A DNA stretch of 64,000 bases, from the NCBI RefSeq assembly GCF_000376945.1, contig NZ_AQXU01000017.1, positions 62,001 through 126,000 on the forward strand, given 5' to 3'. The translations under genes were made by a program, and so were the position numbers. The notes below the pieces were generated by a model. It made no database searches and had not been told where the DNA came from. It saw only the letters and a list, made by a program, of their open reading frames with translations. Positions 16,957-25,822 of the stretch are shown here, one piece after another (the stretch's first letter is position 1; the number at the start of each line of letters is the position of its first letter). The DNA comes from Leeia oryzae DSM 17879. GTDB lineage: Bacteria > Pseudomonadota > Gammaproteobacteria > Burkholderiales > Leeiaceae.

Positions 16957-17631
16957 TTACAACCATCCCGACTCGGCAAAAGACAGGCTCTTGTTGCCCC
17001 CAACCACAATATGATCCAGCAGTCGGATCTCCAGTGATGCCAGCGCCTGTTTCAGGGCAGCAGTCAGTTGATGGTCGGACTGGCTGGGTGTCAGCACGCC
17101 GGACGGATGATTATGCGCCAGGATCAAACCGGCCGCATTTAACAGTAGCGCCTTGCGGGCCACTTCTCTTGGATAGAGATGACTCTGGTTGAGTGTGCCT
17201 CTGGCCAGTTCTTCTATGGATAACACACGGTTCTGGGTATCCAGAAAGACGCCGACGATTGACTCATAGCTTAGCGACCCCAGCCGCAAGGTCAGGTATC
17301 GCTGTGCATCGGCAGGCGAAGCAATGGCCGGTTTCATTTCCAGTTCTTCGGCCAATGCGCGGCGGGACATCTCCAGCACGGCTTGCAGCTGGGCATACTT
17401 GGCCGCCCCCATACCCTTCATTTCTGACAGTTGCGCCTGGCTGGCCCCAAACAGCGCCGTCAATGACCCGAATTCGTTCAGCAGCTGTCTTGCCATATCG
17501 ACAGCACTGCAGCCTTGCACCCCAACGCGCAGAAAGATTGCCAGCAGCTCCGCATCTGACAGGCTGGCTACCCCTTTTTGTAGCAGCTTTTCCCTTGGCC
17601 GCTCTTCCAGCGGCCAGTCCAGTATCTTCAT
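16957..17631 (-). CDS. radC: RadC/YicR-family JAB-domain protein
   Basis: A 224-residue member of the RadC family. The N-terminal helix-hairpin-helix-like UPF0758 part (WPLEERPREKLLQKGVASLSDAELLAIFLRVG) is followed by a JAB/MPN domain with the metal motif HNHPSG (about residues 173-178) and a downstream Ser/Asp (LDHIVVGG). The family was once thought to act in DNA repair; its biochemical role remains unclear. It lies between rpmB and divergent coaBC, the usual location of radC in proteobacteria. Confidence 0.93.
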   Translation of the reverse strand: MKILDWPLEERPREKLLQKGVASLSDAELLAIFLRVGVQGCSAVDMARQLLNEFGSLTALFGASQAQLSEMKGMGAAKYAQLQAVLEMSRRALAEELEMKPAIASPADAQRYLTLRLGSLSYESIVGVFLDTQNRVLSIEELARGTLNQSHLYPREVARKALLLNAAGLILAHNHPSGVLTPSQSDHQLTAALKQALASLEIRLLDHIVVGGNKSLSFAESGWL

Positions 17632-17835
17632 GCATACCCCGTTAATGACATTTGCATTTATTGTAACGACAAATCACACAATATGCCAAACGGGTTAAAA
17701 TTGCGGTGAGTCAGGTCACATACCTGAACAACTTGATACGCCATCCCGTCTTTTAGTCGCCAGCACCGCTTGGGAATGTAATAATATGCAGGTGCACGCA
17801 AACAGGCGTGCGTTGACAGATTTTCAGGTGGCGTG

Positions 17836-19062
17836 ATGGCATTTTCGATCAGAAATTTGGTGCTGGGTGTAACCGGCGGCGTGGCTGCATACAAGGCAGC
17901 AGAACTGACCCGCTTACTGGTAAAGGCAGGTGTCGGTGTCCGCGTGGTGCTTACCGAAGGGGGCGCCCAGTTTGTCACCCCGCACACCTTTCAGGCGCTC
18001 TCCGGCCGGCATGTATTTACCAATCTGTGGGATACACGGGTACCCAATGGCATGGCCCATATCGACCTCTCGCGTGAAGCGGGGGCGATTCTGGTGGCGC
18101 CTGCGACGGCAGACTTCATGGCCAAGCTGGTGCATGGCACGGCGGATGATCTGTTGTCTACCCTGTGCCTGGCGCGTGAATGTCCTTTGATCATCGCGCC
18201 GGCCATGAACCGGCAAATGTGGGAAAACCCGGCCACCCAGCGCAACGTAAAACAGTTACGGCAAGATGGCGTGATCATCCTGGGGCCGGATAGTGGCGAT
18301 CAGGCCTGTGGCGAAACCGGCATGGGCCGCATGCTGGAGCCGGAAGACCTGATGGAGCTGCTGGATGCGGCATTCCAGCCCAAGGTGTTGCGTGGTCAAA
18401 AAGTCATGATTACTGCGGGCCCGACATTCGAGAAAATCGATGCCGTGCGCGGCATTACCAACCAGAGCTCTGGCAAGATGGGTTTTGCCGTTGCCAAGGC
18501 CGCACGGGATGCCGGTGCCGATGTCACCCTGATTGCCGGCCCGGTCAGCCTGCCGACACCCGCTGGCATCAGACGCATTGATGTAGAAAGCGCGCAAGAC
18601 ATGCTGCAGGCCGTCAATGCCGGCATTACGCTGCAGGATATCTTCATCGGCGTGGCCGCCGTAGCAGATTACCATCCGTTGCAGCAGTTCGAACACAAGC
18701 TGAAGAAGGATGCCAATATCCTGCATGTAGAGCTGGCGCCCAATGCAGACATTCTGGCCAATGTAGCCAGCCTGCCAAGGCCGCCTTTCTGCGTCGGCTT
18801 TGCAGCAGAGAGCCAGAACCTGCTGGATTTTGCAGAACAGAAACGCAAGAAGAAACACCTGCCGCTGTTGGCCGCTAACCTGGTGCAAACCGCGTTTAAC
18901 AGCGATGAAAATGAACTGGTACTGCTGGACGATGCCGGCCGGCATCACCTGCCCAAGTCAGACAAGCTGACACAGGCGCGCCAGCTGATCGCCCATATTG
19001 CCAAGCTGATGCAGCATGGCAACCCGACAACCCCGGTGAAACATATCGACCAGTCTGCCTGA
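17836..19062 (+). CDS. coaBC: Bifunctional phosphopantothenoylcysteine decarboxylase / phosphopantothenate-cysteine ligase
   Basis: A 408-residue enzyme performing two steps of coenzyme A synthesis. The N-terminal CoaC flavodoxin-like decarboxylase carries GVTGGVAAYKAAELTRLL, the active-site HID-type region (MAHIDLSREAGAILVAPATADFMAKL) and the substrate-clamp PAMNRQMWENPATQRN. The C-terminal CoaB synthetase starts at about residue 185 with QKVMITAGPTFEKIDAVRGITNQSSGKMG and includes the NAD-like dinucleotide fold. A GTG codon immediately precedes the chosen ATG (17836) and would add one residue. It is the first of a compact coaBC-pdxJ-dut group. Confidence 0.95.
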   Translation: MAFSIRNLVLGVTGGVAAYKAAELTRLLVKAGVGVRVVLTEGGAQFVTPHTFQALSGRHVFTNLWDTRVPNGMAHIDLSREAGAILVAPATADFMAKLVHGTADDLLSTLCLARECPLIIAPAMNRQMWENPATQRNVKQLRQDGVIILGPDSGDQACGETGMGRMLEPEDLMELLDAAFQPKVLRGQKVMITAGPTFEKIDAVRGITNQSSGKMGFAVAKAARDAGADVTLIAGPVSLPTPAGIRRIDVESAQDMLQAVNAGITLQDIFIGVAAVADYHPLQQFEHKLKKDANILHVELAPNADILANVASLPRPPFCVGFAAESQNLLDFAEQKRKKKHLPLLAANLVQTAFNSDENELVLLDDAGRHHLPKSDKLTQARQLIAHIAKLMQHGNPTTPVKHIDQSA

Positions 19063-19098
19063 GCAGGCTGGTGTTACCCAGTAAAATGAAGGCCCCCT

Positions 19099-19833
19099 AT
19101 GGTCATGACCCATTTATCCGTCAACCTGAATAAAGTCGCACTGGTCCGCAACTCGCGCGGCCACAACCAGCCCAACCTGCTACAAGTGGCGCTGGATTGC
19201 GAAAAATTTGGTGCGCAAGGCATTACCGTACACCCGCGCCCGGACGAACGCCACGTTACCTATGCGGATCTGGCGATTCTGAAGCAGCATATTGCGACAG
19301 AGCTGAATATTGAAGGCAACCCGACCCAACGGTTCATTGATGAAGTGCTGGCGGTGAAACCGGCTCAGGTCACGCTGGTCCCGGACGCACCGGATGCGCT
19401 AACCTCCAATGCGGGCTGGGATACCCTCGCCCACAAGGATTTTCTGACCGAGGTCATCGCAGAGTTCAAGCGCCATGGCATCCGCACGTCCATCTTTGTC
19501 GATCCGGTAGAAGCCATGGTTGAAGGTGCCAAAGCGACCGGGACAGACCGGGTAGAGCTGTATACCGAAGCTTATGCGCGCGACTACCATCAGGATCGCG
19601 CCCGTGCGCTGGCACCCTATCTGGCCGCCGCCAAGCGCGCAGAAGCGCTGGGCATTGGTCTTAATGCAGGCCACGACCTGAATCTGGACAACCTGCGCTA
19701 CTTCCAGCAAAACATTCCGCAGTTACTTGAAGTCTCAATTGGGCACGCTCTGATTTGCGATGCGCTGTATCTGGGGCTGGAAACCACCATTAAACGTTAT
19801 CTGACTGAATCACACGCCAAGGATGCTGCATGA
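19099..19833 (+). CDS. pdxJ: Pyridoxine 5'-phosphate synthase
   Basis: A 244-residue TIM-barrel enzyme that condenses 1-deoxyxylulose 5-phosphate with 3-amino-2-oxopropyl phosphate in the DXP-dependent vitamin B6 pathway. Diagnostic blocks are [29 protein letters not shown] (catalytic His), NIEGNPT, VTLVPD and the phosphate loop [12 protein letters not shown]. An ATG six bases downstream is an alternative start. Its stop overlaps the dut start (ATGA), so the two are probably translationally coupled. PdxJ is unusual between coaBC and dut; in many genomes it sits with recO and acpS. Confidence 0.95.
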   Translation: MVMTHLSVNLNKVALVRNSRGHNQPNLLQVALDCEKFGAQGITVHPRPDERHVTYADLAILKQHIATELNIEGNPTQRFIDEVLAVKPAQVTLVPDAPDALTSNAGWDTLAHKDFLTEVIAEFKRHGIRTSIFVDPVEAMVEGAKATGTDRVELYTEAYARDYHQDRARALAPYLAAAKRAEALGIGLNAGHDLNLDNLRYFQQNIPQLLEVSIGHALICDALYLGLETTIKRYLTESHAKDAA

Positions 19834-20282
19834 AGCCTGTTATCGACCTGAAAATTCTTGATCCGCGCCTGAAAGACAATCTGCCGGCGTATGCCACCCC
19901 GGGTGCTGCCGGGCTAGACCTGCGTGCCGCCATTGAAAAACCGCTGGTCATCGAACCCGGCCAAACAGAGCTGGTCCCGACCGGCATTTCCATTCATATT
20001 GCCGACCCCGGTCTGGCCGCCATGATTCTGCCGCGCTCCGGCCTTGGACATAAAAACGGGATCGTCTTGGGTAATCTGGTGGGGTTGATCGATTCGGATT
20101 ATCAGGGTCAGTTGTTCATTTCTACCTGGAACCGCAGCAAGGTCGCCTTCACCCTGAACCCGCTGGATCGTCTGGCTCAGCTGGTGATCGTACCGGTGGT
20201 TCAAGCCGGGTTTAACGTGGTGGACGAATTCACCAGCAGCGACCGGGGCGAAGGCGGCTTTGGCAGCACCGGCCAGGCCTGA
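19830..20282 (+). CDS. dut: Deoxyuridine 5'-triphosphate nucleotidohydrolase
   Basis: A 150-residue trimeric dUTPase. All five motifs are present: [46 protein letters not shown] and the C-terminal [10 protein letters not shown] arm. It removes dUTP and supplies dUMP for thymidylate synthesis. It overlaps pdxJ by four bases and is followed by a strong terminator. coaBC and dut next to each other is a conserved proteobacterial pairing. Confidence 0.96.
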   Translation: MKPVIDLKILDPRLKDNLPAYATPGAAGLDLRAAIEKPLVIEPGQTELVPTGISIHIADPGLAAMILPRSGLGHKNGIVLGNLVGLIDSDYQGQLFISTWNRSKVAFTLNPLDRLAQLVIVPVVQAGFNVVDEFTSSDRGEGGFGSTGQA

Positions 20283-20293
20283 TCTGCTGCCGA

Positions 20294-20336
20294 GTGATGC
20301 ATGCATGACGCTTAAATATGGCATGCATCACTTTTT
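20294..20336 (+). terminator. Terminator after dut
   Basis: GTGATGCATGC and GCATGCATCAC, a perfect 11-bp stem with a 16-base loop, followed by five T. Confidence 0.82.
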
Positions 20337-20524
20337 CTTCCTCATCCCCTCCGTGTCACAACCACTCATCTCGTCATTGTCACACTGCATTCGCATGGCA
20401 AAACCTCTTCTGATAAACCATACTGGGTTTATGGGGATATAAAAAACCGGCCTTTTGCAGCCTTCCAGCTGACCAGACCAGGCAAGATCACATTCCCCCG
20501 CGATTTCACACATGGAGCAGGGCA

Positions 20525-22225
20525 ATGCAGGCATTTACTTTCCGGCCACAATTCTTCCACCATGTCCGCCATTATTCTGCCGCCCTGTTCAAGGCGGATT
20601 TGCTGTCCGGCATCACGGTCGGCATCGTTGCCCTGCCGCTGGCCATGGCCTTTGCAATTGCCAGTGGCGTGCCGCCGCAAGCCGGGTTGATTACCGCCAT
20701 TCTGGCCGGGCTGATCATCTCTGCGCTGGGCGGAACCCGCATGTGCATCGGCGGGCCGACCGGGGCCTATATCGTCATTCTGGCGGGCATTGTGGCCAAA
20801 TACGGCCTGGCCAACCTGTTTGTCTGTACGTTCATGGCTGGCATCATCCTGTTTCTGATGGGCATGATGCGGCTGGGTCAAATCATCAAGTTCTTTCCCA
20901 TGCCACTGATCACCGGATTTACCAATGGCATTGCCGTACTGATCTTCTTAACCCAGCTGAAAGATTTTTTTGGCCTTAGCGTACAAAAGATGCCCTCGCA
21001 GTTTTTTCTGGCCATCAAAACACTCTGGGAGTACCGCTTGACGGTAAATATCCCGACCACCCTGCTCGCAACGGCCTGCCTGCTGCTGATCCTGACCTGG
21101 CCAAAACGCTGGAACAAGCGCCTGCCCTCCCCCTTTGTCGCGCTGGTCGGCAGCAGCGTGGTGGTTGCGCTCATCAATACCCCGTTTCATCTGCAGCTGG
21201 CCACCATCGGTAGCCGGTTTGGTGGTATTCCGCAGGGTTTACCATTGCCGCAATGGATCCCCATTGATCTGGCGAATTTTTCGGATTTGCTCAGCCCGGC
21301 ACTAACCATTGCCATTCTGGGGGCGATTGAATCGTTATTGTGTGCAGTCGTGGCGGACAACCTGACCAGCGACAAGCACGATGCCAATCAGGAACTGATG
21401 GCCCAAGGCATCGCCAATATGGTGGTGCCGTTTTTCGGGGGGATTGCCGCCACCGGCGCCATCGCCCGCACAGCTACCAATATCCAGAATGGTGGCAAAA
21501 CACCGTTTGCAGGCATCTTTCATGCCCTGCTGTTGCTGCTGATCATGGTTGTGGCGGCACCACTGGCCAGCTATATTCCCATGGCGGGCCTGGCGGCTAT
21601 TCTGGTCTCGGTTGCCATTAAAATGGGAGACTGGGATATCCGCAAGGCACGGCAGTTTCCCAAGCGCGACACCATGGTCCTGGCGCTAACCTTTGCCTTG
21701 ACGGTCATCTTTGACCTGACAGTGGCCGTACAGATCGGCCTGCTGCTGGCAGGGTTGTTCTTTGTCACCCGAATGTCGGCACAAACCTCGCTTAACCGGC
21801 TGACGCCAGCCCATGCGCAACTGTTCGAACGCCAATCCATTGTCGGCAAGACCATCCCCATGGGGGTACATGCTTACCGTGTAGAAGGTGCCCTGTTCTT
21901 TGGCTCGGCCGACAAGCTCGACCAGTTGCTGAAGCTCGACCCTCGCGAGGCCTGCATCATCATCCTGCAATTGCACCGGATCGTCTTGCTGGACACCACC
22001 GGTTTGCTAACCCTGGCGCTGCTGCACAGCAAACTGGCAGCCAAAAAACAACAGTTGATCCTGTGCGGCGCCAACCCGGACATGCACCAATTACTGGAAG
22101 ACGCCGGGCTTGTCAGACTGCTGGGTGAAGACCATATTTACCCCGATCTTGCGAGCGCTTTACAACACGCAGCCGCCATTTTGCCAACAGAAAGCATCAA
22201 AACAGGCACAATCATCGAAACCTGA
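20525..22225 (+). CDS. SulP-family anion transporter with STAS domain
   Basis: A 566-residue inner-membrane transporter of the SLC26/SulP family. The membrane part opens with the family signature region LLSGITVGIVALPLAMAFAIASGVPPQAGL and holds GPTGAYIV and MPLITGFTNGIAVLIF, consistent with the 7+7 inverted-repeat fold. A C-terminal STAS domain (about 440-550) includes IVLLDTTGLLTLALLHSKL, where the Asp-Thr pair corresponds to the anti-sigma-antagonist-like phosphorylation loop. Sulfate, bicarbonate or a carboxylate are the possible substrates; no carbonic anhydrase or cysteine gene is nearby to decide. It has its own leader after the dut terminator. Confidence 0.88.
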   Translation: MQAFTFRPQFFHHVRHYSAALFKADLLSGITVGIVALPLAMAFAIASGVPPQAGLITAILAGLIISALGGTRMCIGGPTGAYIVILAGIVAKYGLANLFVCTFMAGIILFLMGMMRLGQIIKFFPMPLITGFTNGIAVLIFLTQLKDFFGLSVQKMPSQFFLAIKTLWEYRLTVNIPTTLLATACLLLILTWPKRWNKRLPSPFVALVGSSVVVALINTPFHLQLATIGSRFGGIPQGLPLPQWIPIDLANFSDLLSPALTIAILGAIESLLCAVVADNLTSDKHDANQELMAQGIANMVVPFFGGIAATGAIARTATNIQNGGKTPFAGIFHALLLLLIMVVAAPLASYIPMAGLAAILVSVAIKMGDWDIRKARQFPKRDTMVLALTFALTVIFDLTVAVQIGLLLAGLFFVTRMSAQTSLNRLTPAHAQLFERQSIVGKTIPMGVHAYRVEGALFFGSADKLDQLLKLDPREACIIILQLHRIVLLDTTGLLTLALLHSKLAAKKQQLILCGANPDMHQLLEDAGLVRLLGEDHIYPDLASALQHAAAILPTESIKTGTIIET

Positions 22226-22278
22226 ACAAATGACAGGTACAATAGCGCCCTATTCAACCTGAGCAAGAGTAACAAGCA

Positions 22279-23193
22279 ATGTCTATCCAATGGTTCCCCG
22301 GCCACATGAATGCAGCCCGCAAAAAAGCGGCTGAAACCATGGAAAAAACCGATATGGTGATCGAGGTCGTCGATGCACGCATCCCGCACGCCAGTCGCAA
22401 CCCGATGCTGGAAGAGCTGCGTTTGCACCGCCAGCGCCCGGCCCTGCTGTTGCTCAACAAAACCGACATTGCCGACCCGGCCATTACCAAAGAGTGGCTG
22501 GATCACTTTAACAGCCAGCCCAACATGAAGGCGGTGGCCATCAGCTGCAAGAAGCCGGCAGATGTAGCCCGTATTCCGGACTTGTGTCTGAAGCTGACCC
22601 CGCACCGTGGCACGGCGCAAAAGCCGCTGCGCATCATGATCATGGGGATTCCCAACGTGGGCAAATCCACCCTGATGAATGCCTTGCTGAAACGCCGCGT
22701 AGCAGCCGTGGGCGATGAACCCGCCGTGACCAAATCCCAGCAGCGCCTGGACATCAATGAACGCATGATGATCACCGATACCCCGGGGATGCTGTGGCCC
22801 AAGATCAGTTATGCCCAGGACGGCCTTAAACTGGCTGCCAGCCATACCATCGGCCGCAATGCATACTACGAAGAAGAAGTGGCCACTTATCTGGGGGATT
22901 ACCTGCTGAGTCACTACGCTGAACTGCTGGCAACCCGTTACAAGGGCATTGAAGGGGTGACAGACGGTGTCGCGCTGATCGAGCACATAGCCAAACGGCG
23001 TGCCTTCCGCATGAAGGGGGGCGATCTGGATCTGGAAAAAGCAGCCATGACCCTGCTGACCGATTACCGCAGTGGCGCACTGGGGCGCATCACGCTGGAA
23101 ACCCTGGCCGAAGTCACCGAGATGCTGGCTACGCCACCAGAACCGCTACCGGAAGAAGAAAACGACGAAGACGCCGGCCAGGCCGCGGACTAA
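22279..23193 (+). CDS. ylqF: Ribosome biogenesis GTPase, YlqF/RbgA type
   Basis: A 304-residue circularly permuted GTPase. Motif order G4 (NKTD), G5-like (ISCKK), then G1 (GIPNVGKST) and G3 (DTPG) identifies the YlqF/YawG family. The N-terminal MSIQWFPGHMNAARKKAAE is typical of RbgA, which matures the 50S subunit. A C-terminal acidic tail (PEEENDEDAG) is visible. It ends 24 bases before the glycosylase gene, so the two are likely co-transcribed. Confidence 0.92.
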   Translation: MSIQWFPGHMNAARKKAAETMEKTDMVIEVVDARIPHASRNPMLEELRLHRQRPALLLLNKTDIADPAITKEWLDHFNSQPNMKAVAISCKKPADVARIPDLCLKLTPHRGTAQKPLRIMIMGIPNVGKSTLMNALLKRRVAAVGDEPAVTKSQQRLDINERMMITDTPGMLWPKISYAQDGLKLAASHTIGRNAYYEEEVATYLGDYLLSHYAELLATRYKGIEGVTDGVALIEHIAKRRAFRMKGGDLDLEKAAMTLLTDYRSGALGRITLETLAEVTEMLATPPEPLPEEENDEDAGQAAD

Positions 23194-23217
23194 GCGCCAA
23201 CGCAAGTCCACCAACGC

Positions 23218-23709
23218 ATGACAACGCCGGAAAACACTTGCTTTGCCCCCGTGACAGATCGACATACGCGGGTCTTGGTATTGGGGAGTTTGCCCGGCGT
23301 TGCCTCGCTGCAAGCGCAGCAATACTACGCCCATCCGCGCAATCATTTCTGGCGCCTGATAGAAGCAGTCATCCAGTCACCACTCTGCGTGCTGCCCTAT
23401 GAGCAACGACTGAACACACTGCTGGCGCACCACATTGGCCTCTGGGATGTTGTCGCCAAAGCCAGACGCCAAGGCAGTCTGGATAGCCAGCTCAGGGATA
23501 TCCATCACAATGACCTGCAAGACCTGCTGGCGCAACTGCCGGATATCCGGCTGGTTGCTTTCAATGGCCAGACAGCGGGCAAGGCACATATCCAGCTACC
23601 AGCTCATCAGCCCTATTGCATCCTGCCATCCAGCAGCCCGGCCTTTACCATGCCGTTCGAACACAAACGTGACGCATGGCTGCAACTGGCGACGGTGCTG
23701 AACACCTGA
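23218..23709 (+). CDS. Hypoxanthine-DNA glycosylase (UDG superfamily, family 6)
   Basis: A 163-residue protein of the uracil-DNA-glycosylase fold. GSLPGVASLQAQQYYAHPRNHFWRL is the hallmark of the DNA-deoxyinosine glycosylase subgroup (HDG), and LPSSSPAFTMPFEHK is the C-terminal intercalation loop. The family removes deaminated adenine from DNA and lacks appreciable uracil activity. No obvious Shine-Dalgarno precedes the ATG, consistent with translational coupling to ylqF 24 bases upstream. The subgroup assignment is from recalled motifs. Confidence 0.82.
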   Translation: MTTPENTCFAPVTDRHTRVLVLGSLPGVASLQAQQYYAHPRNHFWRLIEAVIQSPLCVLPYEQRLNTLLAHHIGLWDVVAKARRQGSLDSQLRDIHHNDLQDLLAQLPDIRLVAFNGQTAGKAHIQLPAHQPYCILPSSSPAFTMPFEHKRDAWLQLATVLNT

Positions 23710-23721
23710 ACCACAGGTTAC

Positions 23722-24336
23722 CTACTGGCAACCGGCGGCGGCAATCAAGGCGGCCGCGGCCGCAGGCAGATGCTCCAACACCGAATGCCCTGGCTCATAG
23801 GTCTGACTGGCCGCATAGGCACCTTCGGTCAGCAACGCCAGCCCGCTGGCCAGCATGGCTGGCGACTTCGCCCCCGCCTGGGTCGCCAGTGCCAGAAAAC
23901 GCTCATAAAGCTTGCCCTTGTTATCTGCCACAAACTGCCGTGCAGCTGACGTCCGCGCCGGAAACTCCACCGCCATGTTCACAAACGCGCACCCCCGGTA
24001 ACCCGGTCGACGCACGCGCAAGGCCAGATCATCAAAAAACTGCTGCATCTGCTTGGCCGGCTGATCCGGATGCTTGGCAATGCTTGTCTCGAAATATCCC
24101 CAGAATGTCTTGTCCCGACCTTGCAGGTAATACATCAGCAGCGCATCTTTAGAGGCAAACTGCCGGTACAGGCTCATCTTGTTGACACCCGCGCGCAGCA
24201 CCACCTCGTCTACGCTGACAGCGTGAGCACCTTCTTGATAAAACAGCTCGTCCACTGCCTCCAGAATACGGGCCTGGGCATCTGCACTGCGAATCTGTTT
24301 GCGCTTGGTCTGCGGGGTTTCGTTCGGGGTGGTCAT
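23722..24336 (-). CDS. TetR-family repressor
   Basis: A 204-residue regulator. The N-terminal helix-turn-helix (ARILEAVDELFYQEGAHAVSVDEVVLRAGVNKMSLYRQFASKDALLMYYL) is textbook TetR. The C-terminal ligand domain includes YRGCAFVNMAVEFP, seen in the TetR_C_7/YxaF-like group. The ATG at 24336 has GAG six bases upstream; a GTG nine bases further out is the alternative. It is divergent from an MFS transporter across a short region with two copies of a dyad (24374-24426), so it most likely represses both genes until an effector, perhaps the exported compound, binds. Confidence 0.88.
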   Translation of the reverse strand: MTTPNETPQTKRKQIRSADAQARILEAVDELFYQEGAHAVSVDEVVLRAGVNKMSLYRQFASKDALLMYYLQGRDKTFWGYFETSIAKHPDQPAKQMQQFFDDLALRVRRPGYRGCAFVNMAVEFPARTSAARQFVADNKGKLYERFLALATQAGAKSPAMLASGLALLTEGAYAASQTYEPGHSVLEHLPAAAAALIAAAGCQ

Positions 24337-24373
24337 GGGGTTCACTCAAAAAATATGTGTCATCGGGTTTGAC

Positions 24374-24426
24374 ATGTTACTAACCAGTACTATACCATTC
24401 AACAAAATGTTACCAAACAGTAACAT
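24374..24426. promoter_or_regulatory. Two direct copies of a TetR-type operator
   Basis: ATGTTAC-N6-GTAACAT (24407-24426) is a perfect dyad. A second copy, ATGTTAC-N6-GTACTAT (24374-24393), matches 12 of 14 arm bases and lies exactly 33 bases away, i.e. close to three helical turns. The pair fills the divergent promoter region, as expected for the adjacent TetR protein. Confidence 0.72.
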
Positions 24427-24456
24427 TTAATTTATCACCAGACTAAGGGCACGACG

Positions 24457-25740
24457 ATGTCAATGATTGCCAACTGGGCCAGATCCCGCTTTCACTATGC
24501 ATGGATCGTACTGGCCGTCACTTTTCTGATCATGCTGATCACGGCAGGCACACGCGCCGCCCCCAGCGTGATGATGCTGCCACTGGAGCAAACCTTTGGC
24601 TGGAGTCGTGCCACCATCTCCATGGCGCTTGCCATTAATCTGGCGCTTTTCGGGCTGATTGGCCCGTTTTCTGCCGCCGCCATGCAGCACTTTGGTATTC
24701 GTCGCACGGTACTGGCCGCACTGGCTGTGCTCGCCATCAGCGTAGGCATGTCCAGCCTGATGCAAGCCTCATGGCAGATGTGGCTGATCTGGGGCTTTAT
24801 TGTGGGCTGTGCCACCGGCGTCACCTCAACCACGCTGGGCGCCACCATCGTCAGCCAATGGTTTAGCCAGCGCCGCGGCTTTGCCATGGGCCTGCTCACG
24901 GCCAGTTCGGCCACCGGGCAACTGGTCTTCCTGCCCTTGCTGGCCACCATTGTCACGCATTACGGCTGGCGTCCCGTCGTGCTGACAATTGCTGTGGGTG
25001 CGCTCGTACTGTTGCCATTGGTCTACTTCCTGCTGCCGGAAAAACCGCAGTCGCTGGATTTACCGCTGTATGGCGATGAACCGGATGCCCCGGCAAGTAC
25101 CAGCCAAGAACCTCGCCCCAACCCGATCACCAATGCCTTTCTGGCCCTCAAAAAGGCCGCCAAGGTCAAGGATTTCTGGTTGTTGTTCTTCAGCTTTTTT
25201 GTCTGTGGCGCCACCACCAATGGTTATATCGGTACCCACTTTATCGCCATGTGCGGTGACTATGGGCTGAACGAGGTGAAGGCCGCGTCGATTCTGGCCG
25301 CCATGGGGGCACTGGATCTGGTCGGGACTACCTTGTCCGGCTGGATGTCTGACCGCATGAACAACCGTGTGTTGCTGTTCTGGTATTACGGCCTGCGTGG
25401 GCTGGCGCTGATCTACCTGCCAATGGCATTCGGGCTCAGCTATTTTGGTTTGCCGGTGTTTGCCTTGTTCTATGGTCTGGACTGGGTGGCAACCGTACCG
25501 CCAACCGTTCGCTTGACCAACGATGTCTTTGGCAAAAAAGATGCGCCCATCATCTTCGGCTGGATTGTGTCCGGCCATCAGCTGGGCGCTGCGTTCTCGG
25601 CCTTGATGGGCGGCGTGCTCCGTAACAATCTGGGCAATTACACATTGGCGACTACATTGGCCGGTGTGCTGTGCCTGGCCGCTGCGATTGTCGTCTTGCG
25701 CATCAACCGCAAACCGGTGCTGGCGGTGAACCCTGCTTGA
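24457..25740 (+). CDS. MFS transporter
   Basis: A 427-residue inner-membrane protein with about 12 transmembrane segments in two halves, separated by a cytoplasmic loop near residues 195-225 (EKPQSLDLPLYGDEPDAPAS region). The N-half motifs (AGTRAAPSVMMLPLEQTFGWSRATIS, and SQWFSQRRGFAMGL as motif A-like) resemble the oxalate/formate-antiporter and monocarboxylate-type MFS group. It is divergent from, and probably controlled by, the TetR gene. An organic-acid substrate is likely by similarity but not determined. Confidence 0.85.
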   Translation: MSMIANWARSRFHYAWIVLAVTFLIMLITAGTRAAPSVMMLPLEQTFGWSRATISMALAINLALFGLIGPFSAAAMQHFGIRRTVLAALAVLAISVGMSSLMQASWQMWLIWGFIVGCATGVTSTTLGATIVSQWFSQRRGFAMGLLTASSATGQLVFLPLLATIVTHYGWRPVVLTIAVGALVLLPLVYFLLPEKPQSLDLPLYGDEPDAPASTSQEPRPNPITNAFLALKKAAKVKDFWLLFFSFFVCGATTNGYIGTHFIAMCGDYGLNEVKAASILAAMGALDLVGTTLSGWMSDRMNNRVLLFWYYGLRGLALIYLPMAFGLSYFGLPVFALFYGLDWVATVPPTVRLTNDVFGKKDAPIIFGWIVSGHQLGAAFSALMGGVLRNNLGNYTLATTLAGVLCLAAAIVVLRINRKPVLAVNPA

Positions 25741-25742
25741 TG

Positions 25743-25782
25743 AAAAAAATCCCCCGCCTTGTCAAAGACGGGGGATTTTTTT
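25743..25782. terminator. Terminator between the MFS and chemoreceptor genes
   Basis: AAAAATCCCCCG ... CGGGGGATTTTTTT, with a 12-base loop. It sits between two convergent genes and can serve both. Confidence 0.88.
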
Positions 25783-25822
25783 GCTTACCTCTGCACAGCC
25801 TACCAGCAACGTCGGTCAGTTA

